Positions 8,958 through 16,706 of a stretch of 64,000 bases of DNA are shown here, piece after piece. A program made the translations under genes and the position numbers. The number at the start of each line of letters is the position of its first letter. The first letter of the stretch is position 1. The notes beneath the pieces were generated by a model. It did no database searches. It was not told where the DNA came from and saw nothing but the letters and a program-made list of their open reading frames with translations. Origin of the DNA: Fontibacterium meridianamericanum (GTDB taxonomy: Bacteria; Pseudomonadota; Alphaproteobacteria; Pelagibacterales; Pelagibacteraceae); the NCBI GenBank assembly GCA_965235635.1, contig CBDDYR010000004.1, positions 1-64,000 of the forward strand, in the 5' to 3' direction.

Positions 8958-9494
8958 TTGAATAAAATTTTTCCAAAATTTGAAGAGTACTTCATAGCCT
9001 TCTTGCTTGCGGCTATGACTATAGTTAACGTTACTAACGTTTTTGTTCGCTACGTTTTAAAATCTAACATTCACTGGGCAATGGAATTTACTGTCATTGC
9101 TTTTGCTTGGTTAATATTTTTAGGAGCTGCTTGGGGTATAAAAATTGGCGCACATATTGGTGTTGATACTTTAATAAATTTATTTTCAAATAAAGTTAAG
9201 AAACAAATTTCAATAGTTGCAGCAATTCTATGTATTGTATACGGAATATTTATTTTGATTGGCAGTTACAATTATGTGTCAAAAATTTACACGATAGGAA
9301 TTCTGTCTCAAGATATAAAATGGCTTCCACAATGGATGCCAAGAGTTGTCATGCCAATAGGATATGCTTTGATAATATTAAGATTTACTGAAGCTTTAAT
9401 TAAAATTGTAAAGGGTGAACAAACCACTTTAGGCCTTGCAAATGAAGCTAAAGATACGATCGATAGCTTTAATGCTAAAAAGAACAAAAAATAA
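8958..9494 (+). CDS. dctQ: TRAP transporter small permease subunit DctQ
   Basis: 178 residues with four hydrophobic segments, the expected topology of the small TRAP subunit. Diagnostic pieces are NVFVRYVLKSNIHWAMEFT in the first half and the segment WGIKIGAHIGVD. The start is TTG, preceded by AGGGGA with a 6-base spacer; no nearby in-frame ATG explains the conserved N-terminus better. Its stop overlaps the dctM start by one base (TAATG). Together with DctM it forms the Na+-driven membrane complex. Confidence 0.92.
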   Translation: MNKIFPKFEEYFIAFLLAAMTIVNVTNVFVRYVLKSNIHWAMEFTVIAFAWLIFLGAAWGIKIGAHIGVDTLINLFSNKVKKQISIVAAILCIVYGIFILIGSYNYVSKIYTIGILSQDIKWLPQWMPRVVMPIGYALIILRFTEALIKIVKGEQTTLGLANEAKDTIDSFNAKKNKK

Positions 9495-10804
9495 TGACAT
9501 CAATTTTTTTATTTACCGCCTTATTTATATTTTTATTTATGGGTATGCCTATATCTGTTTGTTTGGGCCTATCGAGCATGCTTGCAATATTCTTCTTTGG
9601 TAACGATTCTTTAGCATCTCTTTCATTAAAATTATTTGAAACATCAGAACATTACACCTTAATGGCTATTCCATTCTTTATTTTAGGTGGAACTTTAATG
9701 TCAACTGGTGGTGTTGCAAAAAGATTAATTAGATTTGCTGTAGCATGTGTTGGACATATCAGAGGTGGTCTTGCAATTGCTTCTGTTCTTGCTTGCACTT
9801 TTTTTGCAGCAGTTTCTGGATCATCTCCTGCAACAGTTGTTGCCGTTGGAACAATTATGATCGCAGGAATGGTTAATGCCGGCTATCCTAAAAAATTTGC
9901 AGCAGGAATCTTATGTAATGCTGGAACACTTGGAATTTTAATTCCTCCATCTATTGTGATGGTTGTTTATTGCGCAGTCACAGAACAATCTGTTGGTAGA
10001 ATATTTTTAGCTGGAATTGTCCCAGGTTTACTACTTGCAATTATTATGATGACAGCCATTTATATTTACGCAAGAAAAACTGGTCTGCCTGCATCTCAAA
10101 AAGCAAATTTCAAAGAAATAGTTGTTAGCGCAAAAGATGCTATTCCTGGTTTTCTTCTTTTAGTAATTATTATGGGTGGAATCTATGGAGGAGTTTTTAC
10201 TCCAACAGAGGCTGCTGCTGTTGCAGCTATTTATGCCGTGCTAGTTTCTATATTTGTATATAAAGATATCACTATTAAAGACTTGCCACACGTTTTTGTT
10301 GATGCCTCCAAAACAACGGTGATGTTAATGTTTATCATTGCAAATGCTATTTTATTTGCTCACGTTTTGACAACTGAAAGAATACCACAAATGATTTCTG
10401 AACAAATATTAAGCTCTGGTCTTTCACCTATAATGTTTTTAATTATCGTAAATATTATTTTAATTATTGCTGGTGACTTTATGGAGCCTACAGCAATTTT
10501 ATTAATTTTAACTCCAATATTTTTTCCAATAGCAATTAAGCTTGGAATTGATCCAATTCATCTTGGAATTATTATGGTCGTAAATATGGAGATTGGAATG
10601 GTGACTCCTCCTGTAGGACTTAATTTATTTGTGACCAGTGGAATTACCGGGATGACTATTGTTGAAGTATTAAAAGGGGCTCTACCTTGGATGACAATCT
10701 TAGTTATATTTCTTGGAATTATTACTTACTTCCCAAAAATTTCTACAGCGCTACCTGATTATTTAATGGGACCGCAAAGCCCTGTGGTTCTTAAACAAAG
10801 GTAA
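9494..10804 (+). CDS. dctM: TRAP transporter large permease subunit DctM
   Basis: 436 residues, about 12 hydrophobic segments, the usual DctM length. Family marks include FLFMGMPISVCLGLSS at the start, AVSGSSPATVVAVGTIM, CNAGTLGILIPPSIVMVVY, GVFTPTEAAAVAAIYA, and the C-terminal EIGMVTPPVGLNLFV. It is the substrate- and sodium-translocating subunit. Three bases separate it from the hydratase-family gene downstream, so that enzyme is probably co-expressed with the transporter. Confidence 0.95.
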   Translation: MTSIFLFTALFIFLFMGMPISVCLGLSSMLAIFFFGNDSLASLSLKLFETSEHYTLMAIPFFILGGTLMSTGGVAKRLIRFAVACVGHIRGGLAIASVLACTFFAAVSGSSPATVVAVGTIMIAGMVNAGYPKKFAAGILCNAGTLGILIPPSIVMVVYCAVTEQSVGRIFLAGIVPGLLLAIIMMTAIYIYARKTGLPASQKANFKEIVVSAKDAIPGFLLLVIIMGGIYGGVFTPTEAAAVAAIYAVLVSIFVYKDITIKDLPHVFVDASKTTVMLMFIIANAILFAHVLTTERIPQMISEQILSSGLSPIMFLIIVNIILIIAGDFMEPTAILLILTPIFFPIAIKLGIDPIHLGIIMVVNMEIGMVTPPVGLNLFVTSGITGMTIVEVLKGALPWMTILVIFLGIITYFPKISTALPDYLMGPQSPVVLKQR

Positions 10805-10806
10805 TT

Positions 10807-11583
10807 ATGTTGAGTAATAAAATTAAAATTTTAGGAGATAAAATAGCCGAAGCCAGATTTAAGGGAAAATTTTTACCAAAAATCTCAAAATCTTTAATCA
10901 ACAATCCTAATATCGCTGCACAAGTTTGTAGGCATGCCGAAATGGAGTTGTTATGGAATCCTATAGGTTTTAAAGCTGGAGCGACAAATAAAAGTATGTG
11001 GAAGAAATTAAAAGCTAAAAAACCTTTTTTTTCTTATTTATACGAAGAAAGCACATACAAAAATAATGGAAAAATGCCTTTTCAAAAAAACCTAATAGGA
11101 GCTGAACTTGAAGTTGCTTTTAAAATTAAAAATGAAGTTTTTAATTTTAATAAAAAAATTACTAAATCAAATGTCAGCAAATTCATTATAGGAATAGCAC
11201 CTGCAATAGAGGTTGTTGGCTTTAGACAAAAATTAAAAGCAATTGATTGTCTTGGAAGAATGATTTCAGATTTTGGATTAAATGTTGCATTTGTTGCAGG
11301 AAAATTAAAAAAATATAGTCTAAAAAAAATTACATCTATTCCAACAGTTTTAACAAATAAAACTGCTAAAAAAGATTATCCTGGAAATACAAAAATTGTA
11401 CTTGGCAACCCAATTAATTCATTAATTTGGCTGCTAAATGAAATAAGAAAAAATAATATGATATTAAGTTTTGATTTCTGGGTAACAACTGGTTCCTCAA
11501 CTCCTATAATTCCTATTAAAAAAGGAGATCTTTTTTCTGGCAGCATTAAAGGTCTTGGAAAAGTATCTTTGAAAATAAATTAA
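10807..11583 (+). CDS. Fumarylacetoacetase/2-keto-4-pentenoate hydratase-family enzyme
   Basis: 258 residues resembling the MhpD/hydratase-decarboxylase branch of the FAH superfamily. Recognisable features are the early WNPIGFKAGATN (residues about 51-62), the acidic metal-site motif GAELEVAFKI and the AIEVVGFRQ segment. It probably acts on a 2-keto acid or unsaturated dicarboxylate, hydrating or decarboxylating it with a divalent metal. The position at the end of dctPQM suggests that it acts on the acid brought in by that transporter. The C-terminal FWVTTGSSTP and the closing KGDLFSGSIKGLGKVSLKI also fit the fold (substrate loop and last beta strands). The exact reaction cannot be assigned. 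Confidence 0.7.
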   Translation: MLSNKIKILGDKIAEARFKGKFLPKISKSLINNPNIAAQVCRHAEMELLWNPIGFKAGATNKSMWKKLKAKKPFFSYLYEESTYKNNGKMPFQKNLIGAELEVAFKIKNEVFNFNKKITKSNVSKFIIGIAPAIEVVGFRQKLKAIDCLGRMISDFGLNVAFVAGKLKKYSLKKITSIPTVLTNKTAKKDYPGNTKIVLGNPINSLIWLLNEIRKNNMILSFDFWVTTGSSTPIIPIKKGDLFSGSIKGLGKVSLKIN

Positions 11584-11584
11584 A

Positions 11585-12500
11585 TTACTTTTTAGTAATC
11601 GTCATTTTTCTTGAAAGATAAATTAGAAAAATAATTGCAACTGAAAAAATAATTGTAAGAAAATCTAATGTTTCTCCCAGTAAATAAATTGAAAAGGCAA
11701 AAGTGAAGAAAGGCATTAGCAACTGAATCTGACTTACACGAACTGCTCCACCTAAATCTAATCCTTTATACCAAGCAAAAAATCCTATCCATTGTGAAAA
11801 CATCGCAACATATAAAAATCCAAGCCATGAAATAATATTAATTTCATTTTTTGGAAAATAGTAAATTGCTAAACCAAAGTGGAATGGCAAAGCAAGAACA
11901 AGCGCCCATGAAATAACATCTGCTGAAACCATAATTTTAGTCAAGCTTAGCTCCAAAATTATAACCAATAGCCGCAACAATTACTGCAATACAAAATAAA
12001 ATATCAGAATATGACAATTCTAATTTTTTATTCTCATCATGACTGTGAATTAGAATATAAATAATAATTAAGATACAGCCAATAAAAGCACAAAGCCAAA
12101 ATCCCAATGATGCTTTTTGTTTAAAATAAAATGAAGCAAAAATTGCTGTAGCTAGTGGCAAAAAAGCTAAAATGACTCCAGCATGAATTGATGTGGAGTA
12201 AATTAAACCTAAGGAAAGAGCTAATGGGAATGCAACTGTTATACACAGAGCAATTATAGAAAAATTAAATAAATATTTTAATTTCGGTATTTTTTTTTTT
12301 AGAAAAAATAAATAAAGAAGGGCAAGTATTCCAGCAAGTGATGATCTGCCAAAAGTAATAAATTCTGGAGAAAGCTGACTGTTGTTAGCCCCTAATGCAA
12401 TCTTGGTAGCTGTTGGTGTAATAGAAAAAATAATTATCCCAATCAAACCAAAAATAAAACCTTTACTCTCATTACTTAAACCTGAAAAAAAATTTTTCAT
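11585..12500 (-). CDS. EamA/DMT-family permease (one frame change)
   Basis: A ten-helix drug/metabolite transporter, about 304 residues after repair. The first half ends in NFGAKLD then stop; skipping one base at about 11942 gives AKLTKIMVSADVISW, which continues straight into the second EamA repeat. The second half shows FAWYKGLDLGGAVRVSQIQLLMPFF, a typical second-repeat core. Both repeats are complete, so the protein was evidently one chain. Substrate unknown: the family exports amino acids and metabolites. It converges on the TRAP operon with one base between stops. Confidence 0.82.
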
Positions 12501-12513
12501 TAAATTTTCAAAA

Positions 12514-13794
12514 TTAACTAGCTTTTTTTAGATCTTTTCTTTCTCTCTCAAATAATAATGCTAAACGATCAATCATATAATCTGAAGCTTCAAAAACATT
12601 TTTTGGATTAAATATTTTAGTTTCAGTAGAATCTGTTTTATCCTCTAATGAAATATCATTCATTAAACGCTCTGATGGATTCTCTCCTTTAATATAAAGT
12701 AAAAATAAATAATCATTATCAGGAGTGTCTTGATTCTTTATAAAACACTCACCATTTTCAGCAATATTATCAATAAAAGTTAAGGGAGCTCTTTTTTTTG
12801 TTAAGTATCTTTTGTTAACCTGGAATACAATAGATTTCATATTTCTAGAATACTTTTCTAATCGATCAACGACCTGTTGTTTAACTTCATTCTCTCTTTT
12901 TTGTGCATCTAAAATTGCCCTAGCTTCTTCTCTCGTTCTTCTTTGAATTTCAAGTTCGGCTAATTTGGCCTCTCTTTTTTTAAGTTTTATTTCTTGTATT
13001 TTTTCTCTAAAAATTTTTAGACGATCTTCAACAACTCTTAGCTGGCTTCTTAATTGATATATTTTTTCTTTTTCTTGTCTTTTGTGGTCCTTAAGTTGTA
13101 AAATTAATTTTCTTTCAAGTGCTCTTTGTTCAAGAATAATTCTTTTTTCTAAAGCTTTTTGTTCCCTCTCTAAATTACGAAGTTCTATTTTTTTTGATTT
13201 TAGTAATTGTTTATTAAATTGAAATTTCTGTTTTTTAAGTTCATTAATTTCACGTAAATTTTGTTTTTTTAATAATTCAAGTTCACGTTTTTTTTGAATA
13301 GCTTGTTGCTTAAGAAGCTTTATTTGTTTTTTACTTCTATTTTCTTTCCAAGAAATAATCTTATTGTGAAAATATGATTTTAAGCCAAAAAAATTAACAA
13401 ACCGATCTTTAATATAGCTACTAAATTTATCTAAAAAATTATTTTTATATTTAGATATTTTTATAATCTTTAATTTTTTTTTCTTAGTTTTAATCTTTTT
13501 CTTTAAAGATTTCTTAATTTTCTTAATTTTAGTCTTATATTTTTTTATATAGATTTTTTTACTATTTTTTTTCTTATTTAATTTTTTTATTTTTTTTTTA
13601 AGAATATTTTTTTTTCGAAAAGATCTTTTGATTTCTTTTTTTAATTTAATTTTCTTTTTAATCTTTTTTTTTAAAGAAGGCTTATTTTTTTTTGTTTGTC
13701 TTTTTTTAAATATTTTTTTTTTGACTACTTTTTTTTTAATAATTCTTTTGATTCTTTTAAATGACTTTTTTTTATTCTTTTTCTTGGTTTTCAT
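12514..13794 (-). CDS. Unrecognised lysine-rich coiled-coil protein, 426 residues
   Basis: I do not recognise this protein. The first 120 residues are about half lysine (roughly 62 Lys and 5 Arg by count) in runs such as KKKIKKKIKLKKEIKR, resembling the basic tails of histone H1-like and AlgP-like DNA-binding proteins. Residues about 155-310 are a long charged coiled coil rich in Glu, Lys, Arg and Gln. The last 110 residues look globular, with YLFLLYIKGENPSERL and a hydrophobic C-terminal helix ending RLALLFERER. The ATG at 13794 is preferred over the GTG one codon upstream. The lysine runs are encoded by A-rich codons, but the open frame over 426 codons and the ordinary C-terminal domain argue that it is real. 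A nucleic-acid-binding or scaffold role is only a guess. Confidence 0.7.
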   Translation of the reverse strand: MKTKKKNKKKSFKRIKRIIKKKVVKKKIFKKRQTKKNKPSLKKKIKKKIKLKKEIKRSFRKKNILKKKIKKLNKKKNSKKIYIKKYKTKIKKIKKSLKKKIKTKKKKLKIIKISKYKNNFLDKFSSYIKDRFVNFFGLKSYFHNKIISWKENRSKKQIKLLKQQAIQKKRELELLKKQNLREINELKKQKFQFNKQLLKSKKIELRNLEREQKALEKRIILEQRALERKLILQLKDHKRQEKEKIYQLRSQLRVVEDRLKIFREKIQEIKLKKREAKLAELEIQRRTREEARAILDAQKRENEVKQQVVDRLEKYSRNMKSIVFQVNKRYLTKKRAPLTFIDNIAENGECFIKNQDTPDNDYLFLLYIKGENPSERLMNDISLEDKTDSTETKIFNPKNVFEASDYMIDRLALLFERERKDLKKAS

Positions 13795-13876
13795 CACTAA
13801 TAAACAAAAATATTATGTCAAATAAGGATAAATTATAACTAACATTAAAATGAAAAAATAATAGATAATTAATTAT

Positions 13877-14749
13877 CTATGAAAAATTTATATCTTTTAG
13901 ATCTTTTGCTAAATTAGATTTTTGTTGATCACTCAAGGCAACCAACGGTGGTCTAATATTAGACCAATTGCTATCTTCTTTAATTTTAGTAGCTTTTAAA
14001 GCAGCAATAACTGGATATTTTTCAAAAACATCTCTAACAGCTTTTATTTTTTTATTAATTGATTCCCCATCTGATTTATCAAAAGAATTTATTAATTTTG
14101 TAGCTTCAATATTTACATTGGTAGTTGCACTAATGCATCCTGAGCAGCCAATATGCAGTCCATCATATAGAAATTTTTCACTACCTGGATAAACGATAAA
14201 ATTTTTTATTTCCTTATATTTTTTAGTATTTTCGAAATTACCTGAACTGTCTTTTATTCCTGTAATAGTGTCTGAAAATTCTTTTTTAAGTCTATTTACT
14301 AGATCTATGGAAATAGTAACGCCACTAACCTGCGGAATATTATATAAAAAAACACGAAGGTTTTTTGATTTAACTGTATTGATAATTTGTTTGTAATATT
14401 GATAAACACCCTCGTCTGAAACATTTTTATAATAAAATGGTGGCAGCAATAAAACAGAATAAATTTTATTTTCTACTGCAGTTTTAGTGAGTAAGGCCGC
14501 ATCTACAAAAGAAGTATTGCCAGTTCCTATAATTATTTTTTCTTTTGGCAAATCACTACTGCTTATTGTTTTAATTAAATCTATTTTTTCAGATACAGAA
14601 ACTGAATTTGCTTCTCCAGTTGTTCCCAATGGGGCTAAAGATATATTATTTTTTAGTAAAAATTCGCAATGAGAAATAAATAATTTTTTATCTATTGATA
14701 GATCCTTGTTAAAAGGAGTTAAAACTGCTGAATAGACTGCTTTTTCCAT
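13877..14749 (-). CDS. DapA/NanA-family class I aldolase (dihydrodipicolinate synthase family)
   Basis: A TIM-barrel pyruvate-dependent lyase of 290 residues. The three family landmarks are present: GTTGE (residues about 42-46), the catalytic Tyr in FLYNIPQVSG and the Schiff-base Lys in GIKDSSGN. Members include dihydrodipicolinate synthase, N-acetylneuraminate lyase and sugar-acid aldolases. Lysine genes dapD and dapE lie far away in the window, and the sequence deviates from classic DapA (for example APLGTTGEANSVS), so a different keto-acid aldolase activity is as likely as lysine synthesis. It stands alone, transcribed toward the lysine-rich gene with about 80 bases between. Confidence 0.78.
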   Translation of the reverse strand: MEKAVYSAVLTPFNKDLSIDKKLFISHCEFLLKNNISLAPLGTTGEANSVSVSEKIDLIKTISSSDLPKEKIIIGTGNTSFVDAALLTKTAVENKIYSVLLLPPFYYKNVSDEGVYQYYKQIINTVKSKNLRVFLYNIPQVSGVTISIDLVNRLKKEFSDTITGIKDSSGNFENTKKYKEIKNFIVYPGSEKFLYDGLHIGCSGCISATTNVNIEATKLINSFDKSDGESINKKIKAVRDVFEKYPVIAALKATKIKEDSNWSNIRPPLVALSDQQKSNLAKDLKDINFS

Positions 14750-14843
14750 GATTTATTTTTTTAATTACTTAGGTTTTAGATATTATCTATAAAAAAACAA
14801 TAATTTAAAATAAATATCAACAAACGATCATCTATAAAAATTA

Positions 14844-15773
14844 ATGAATAAAGGACTAATAATTCAAACAAGACCTGGCGTTGGAGATTTATGTATGTTT
14901 CTTCCTTATATTCAGCAAATTAAAGAGCATAATAAAGATTTTGAATTTACATTAATCACTAAAAAAAGAACATCAGCAAAGCAAATATTAAAATACGACC
15001 CATCGGTTAATCAAATTGTTTATTTAGAAGATGAAATATTAGAAATAACAAATTCAAAAATTAATAATTTTTTTAAATTATTAAAATTTATAAAAAAAAA
15101 TAATTTTTTAAAAATTTATATTATGCATTTTAGTATATTTTGGTTTTTACTAGCTAAACTATCAGGTATTAAAAATATTTATAAATATGGAATATTAAAA
15201 AAAAATGTAGATATTTATCTAAATGCTTTAGAACAAAATAAAAAATGGCTTCAAGATAATAATCTATCTAGTCAAACAAGAATAATTTATCCTCAAAATA
15301 ATAGTAAAAATAATAATCAGATTATTATTGGTATTGGGTCCTCTGGTCCAACTAAGAAATGGCCAACAGAAAATTATATTGATCTCATAAAAAGAATTAA
15401 TAATAAAAATATTAAATTCTATTTAGCTGGCGGAAACAATGATATCGAAAATCAAATCGCAAATAAAATTATAAACGCTGTGAAAGAAAATAAAATAGAA
15501 TCTTTATGCTCTTTAAGCATAGAGGAAATTATGCCAATTATTAACTCTAGCAAATTATATATTGGTAACGATACTGGCTTCATGCATTTAAGTGCTGGTT
15601 TAAATATTCCAGCTATAGGTCTTTTTGGTGATACACCGCTATCTTATGCAAACTACACTAAAAATATTTTACCTGTTATTCCTGAGAAATTTAAAACTGT
15701 AGGACATAACTCTATGGCCATGAACCAGATAAAAGTTGATCAGGTATTAAATGAAGTTAAAAAATTTATCTAA
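14844..15773 (+). CDS. Glycosyltransferase family 9 (heptosyltransferase-like)
   Basis: 309 residues with the two-Rossmann layout of GT9 enzymes. The N-terminus IQTRPGVGDLCMFLPYI corresponds to the RxxxLGD motif, and the C-terminal part carries GSSGPTKKWPTENYIDLI and the donor-binding segment IGNDTGFMHLSAGLNIPAIGLFGDT, which is the clearest GT9 signature. Family members transfer ADP-heptose or related sugars to lipopolysaccharide core at the inner membrane. No adjacent LPS gene supports a specific step. Its last 8 bases overlap the convergent AsmA-like gene. Confidence 0.85.
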   Translation: MNKGLIIQTRPGVGDLCMFLPYIQQIKEHNKDFEFTLITKKRTSAKQILKYDPSVNQIVYLEDEILEITNSKINNFFKLLKFIKKNNFLKIYIMHFSIFWFLLAKLSGIKNIYKYGILKKNVDIYLNALEQNKKWLQDNNLSSQTRIIYPQNNSKNNNQIIIGIGSSGPTKKWPTENYIDLIKRINNKNIKFYLAGGNNDIENQIANKIINAVKENKIESLCSLSIEEIMPIINSSKLYIGNDTGFMHLSAGLNIPAIGLFGDTPLSYANYTKNILPVIPEKFKTVGHNSMAMNQIKVDQVLNEVKKFI

Positions 15774-16548
15774 AAGTTCTTTCTAATTTTTTTAAAGATT
15801 CTGGAGAAATTTTATTTTTTAAGTTTTTTACTTTATCTTTTATCTTATTTTTTAAATCACCTTGGATAATTTCATTATTAATATTTAATAAAATATTAGC
15901 AAAAACCATTTGCAGAACTTCTTTGAATTTGGTTGATTTTTCCGCAGTTCCTACATTGTTAAATGACATTTTATTTAAGTTAATGTCTTTATTAATGTCT
16001 AAAAATTCTGAAAAAGCATTTACCTTACTATTGTTAATAGTAATTTGATTAATTATAAAATCTTTATTTTTTTTCTTAGATTTATTTTTAGTTTCTAATT
16101 CTTTTGATATCTCAATTTCTTTGTTTGATGAACTAGCAGAATTTTTTACAGCAGGTTTAAATGAGCTAACATTGTCTTTAACTTCTTTATTATTAATTAA
16201 CACCTCATAATACAAAGTCGCTCCATCAATATTAATATCCTTAATAACTATGGTATCTTTGAAGAGACTGGTTAATTCATAATTTACATTAATATTTTTA
16301 ATCTGAATAATATTTTTATTTTTAAACCCATCTAAATTTTTGATTTCAATATTAGAAATTTTGATGGAAGACCCTAATATACTAGTATCAATTTTTCCAA
16401 TAGACACTTGTTGTCCTAAAACTTGATTGCCTTGATCAATAATTAAATTTTTTACAATTTTATCAACCCGATAACTTAAAAAATCTAGAATCAAAAATGC
16501 TAAGCTTAAAAAAACTACTGAAAGAATAATAATTTTTTTTTTATTCAT
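15766..16548 (-). CDS. AsmA-like membrane-anchored periplasmic protein
   Basis: 260 residues: an N-terminal signal-anchor (KKIIILSVVFLSLAFLILDFL, too long for a short signal peptide and without a cleavage motif), then alternating beta strands. The segments VSIGKIDTSILGSSIKISNIEI and IVIKDINIDGATLYYEV resemble the repeating groove-forming strands of AsmA/DUF748-type proteins involved in outer-membrane lipid traffic. A charged, Lys/Ser-rich low-complexity stretch (residues about 128-160) and a helical C-terminus follow. Assignment rests on pattern only. Its ATG overlaps the stop of a 37-residue membrane peptide gene (ATGA). Confidence 0.55.
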   Translation of the reverse strand: MNKKKIIILSVVFLSLAFLILDFLSYRVDKIVKNLIIDQGNQVLGQQVSIGKIDTSILGSSIKISNIEIKNLDGFKNKNIIQIKNINVNYELTSLFKDTIVIKDINIDGATLYYEVLINNKEVKDNVSSFKPAVKNSASSSNKEIEISKELETKNKSKKKNKDFIINQITINNSKVNAFSEFLDINKDINLNKMSFNNVGTAEKSTKFKEVLQMVFANILLNINNEIIQGDLKNKIKDKVKNLKNKISPESLKKLERTFR

Positions 16549-16658
16549 ATTGTAAGAAGTAAAATCACAATGATTATAGGAAATAATAAAATAAAACCTA
16601 TTAATTTATTTTTAATAAAAAAATATTTTATTACTTCTAAAAAATCTTTAATGACCAT
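16545..16658 (-). CDS. Small single-pass membrane protein, 37 residues, DUF5989-like
   Basis: An open frame from ATG at 16658 to TGA at 16545 encodes a basic, amphipathic start (MVIKDFLEVIKYFFIKNK) followed by one hydrophobic helix, LIGFILLFPIIIVILLLTI. The layout, a short FLEVIKYFFIKNK-type segment followed by a P-I-I-I-V membrane helix, resembles the small DUF5989/SxtN-like proteins found beside transport and polysaccharide genes. Its TGA overlaps the ATG of the AsmA-like gene (ATGA), a coupling seen between many genuine gene pairs here. No function can be given. Confidence 0.5.
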   Translation of the reverse strand: MVIKDFLEVIKYFFIKNKLIGFILLFPIIIVILLLTI

Positions 16659-16706
16659 TAATGTATATCAATATATAAATTTTAAATTTTAGCAATATAG
16701 ATTTGA

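Noticed and set aside
13560..13800. T-rich plus-strand stretch read as a hydrophobic plus-strand gene
   Set aside because: It is the complement of the lysine codons of the minus-strand gene; the Phe/Leu-rich frame is a shadow.
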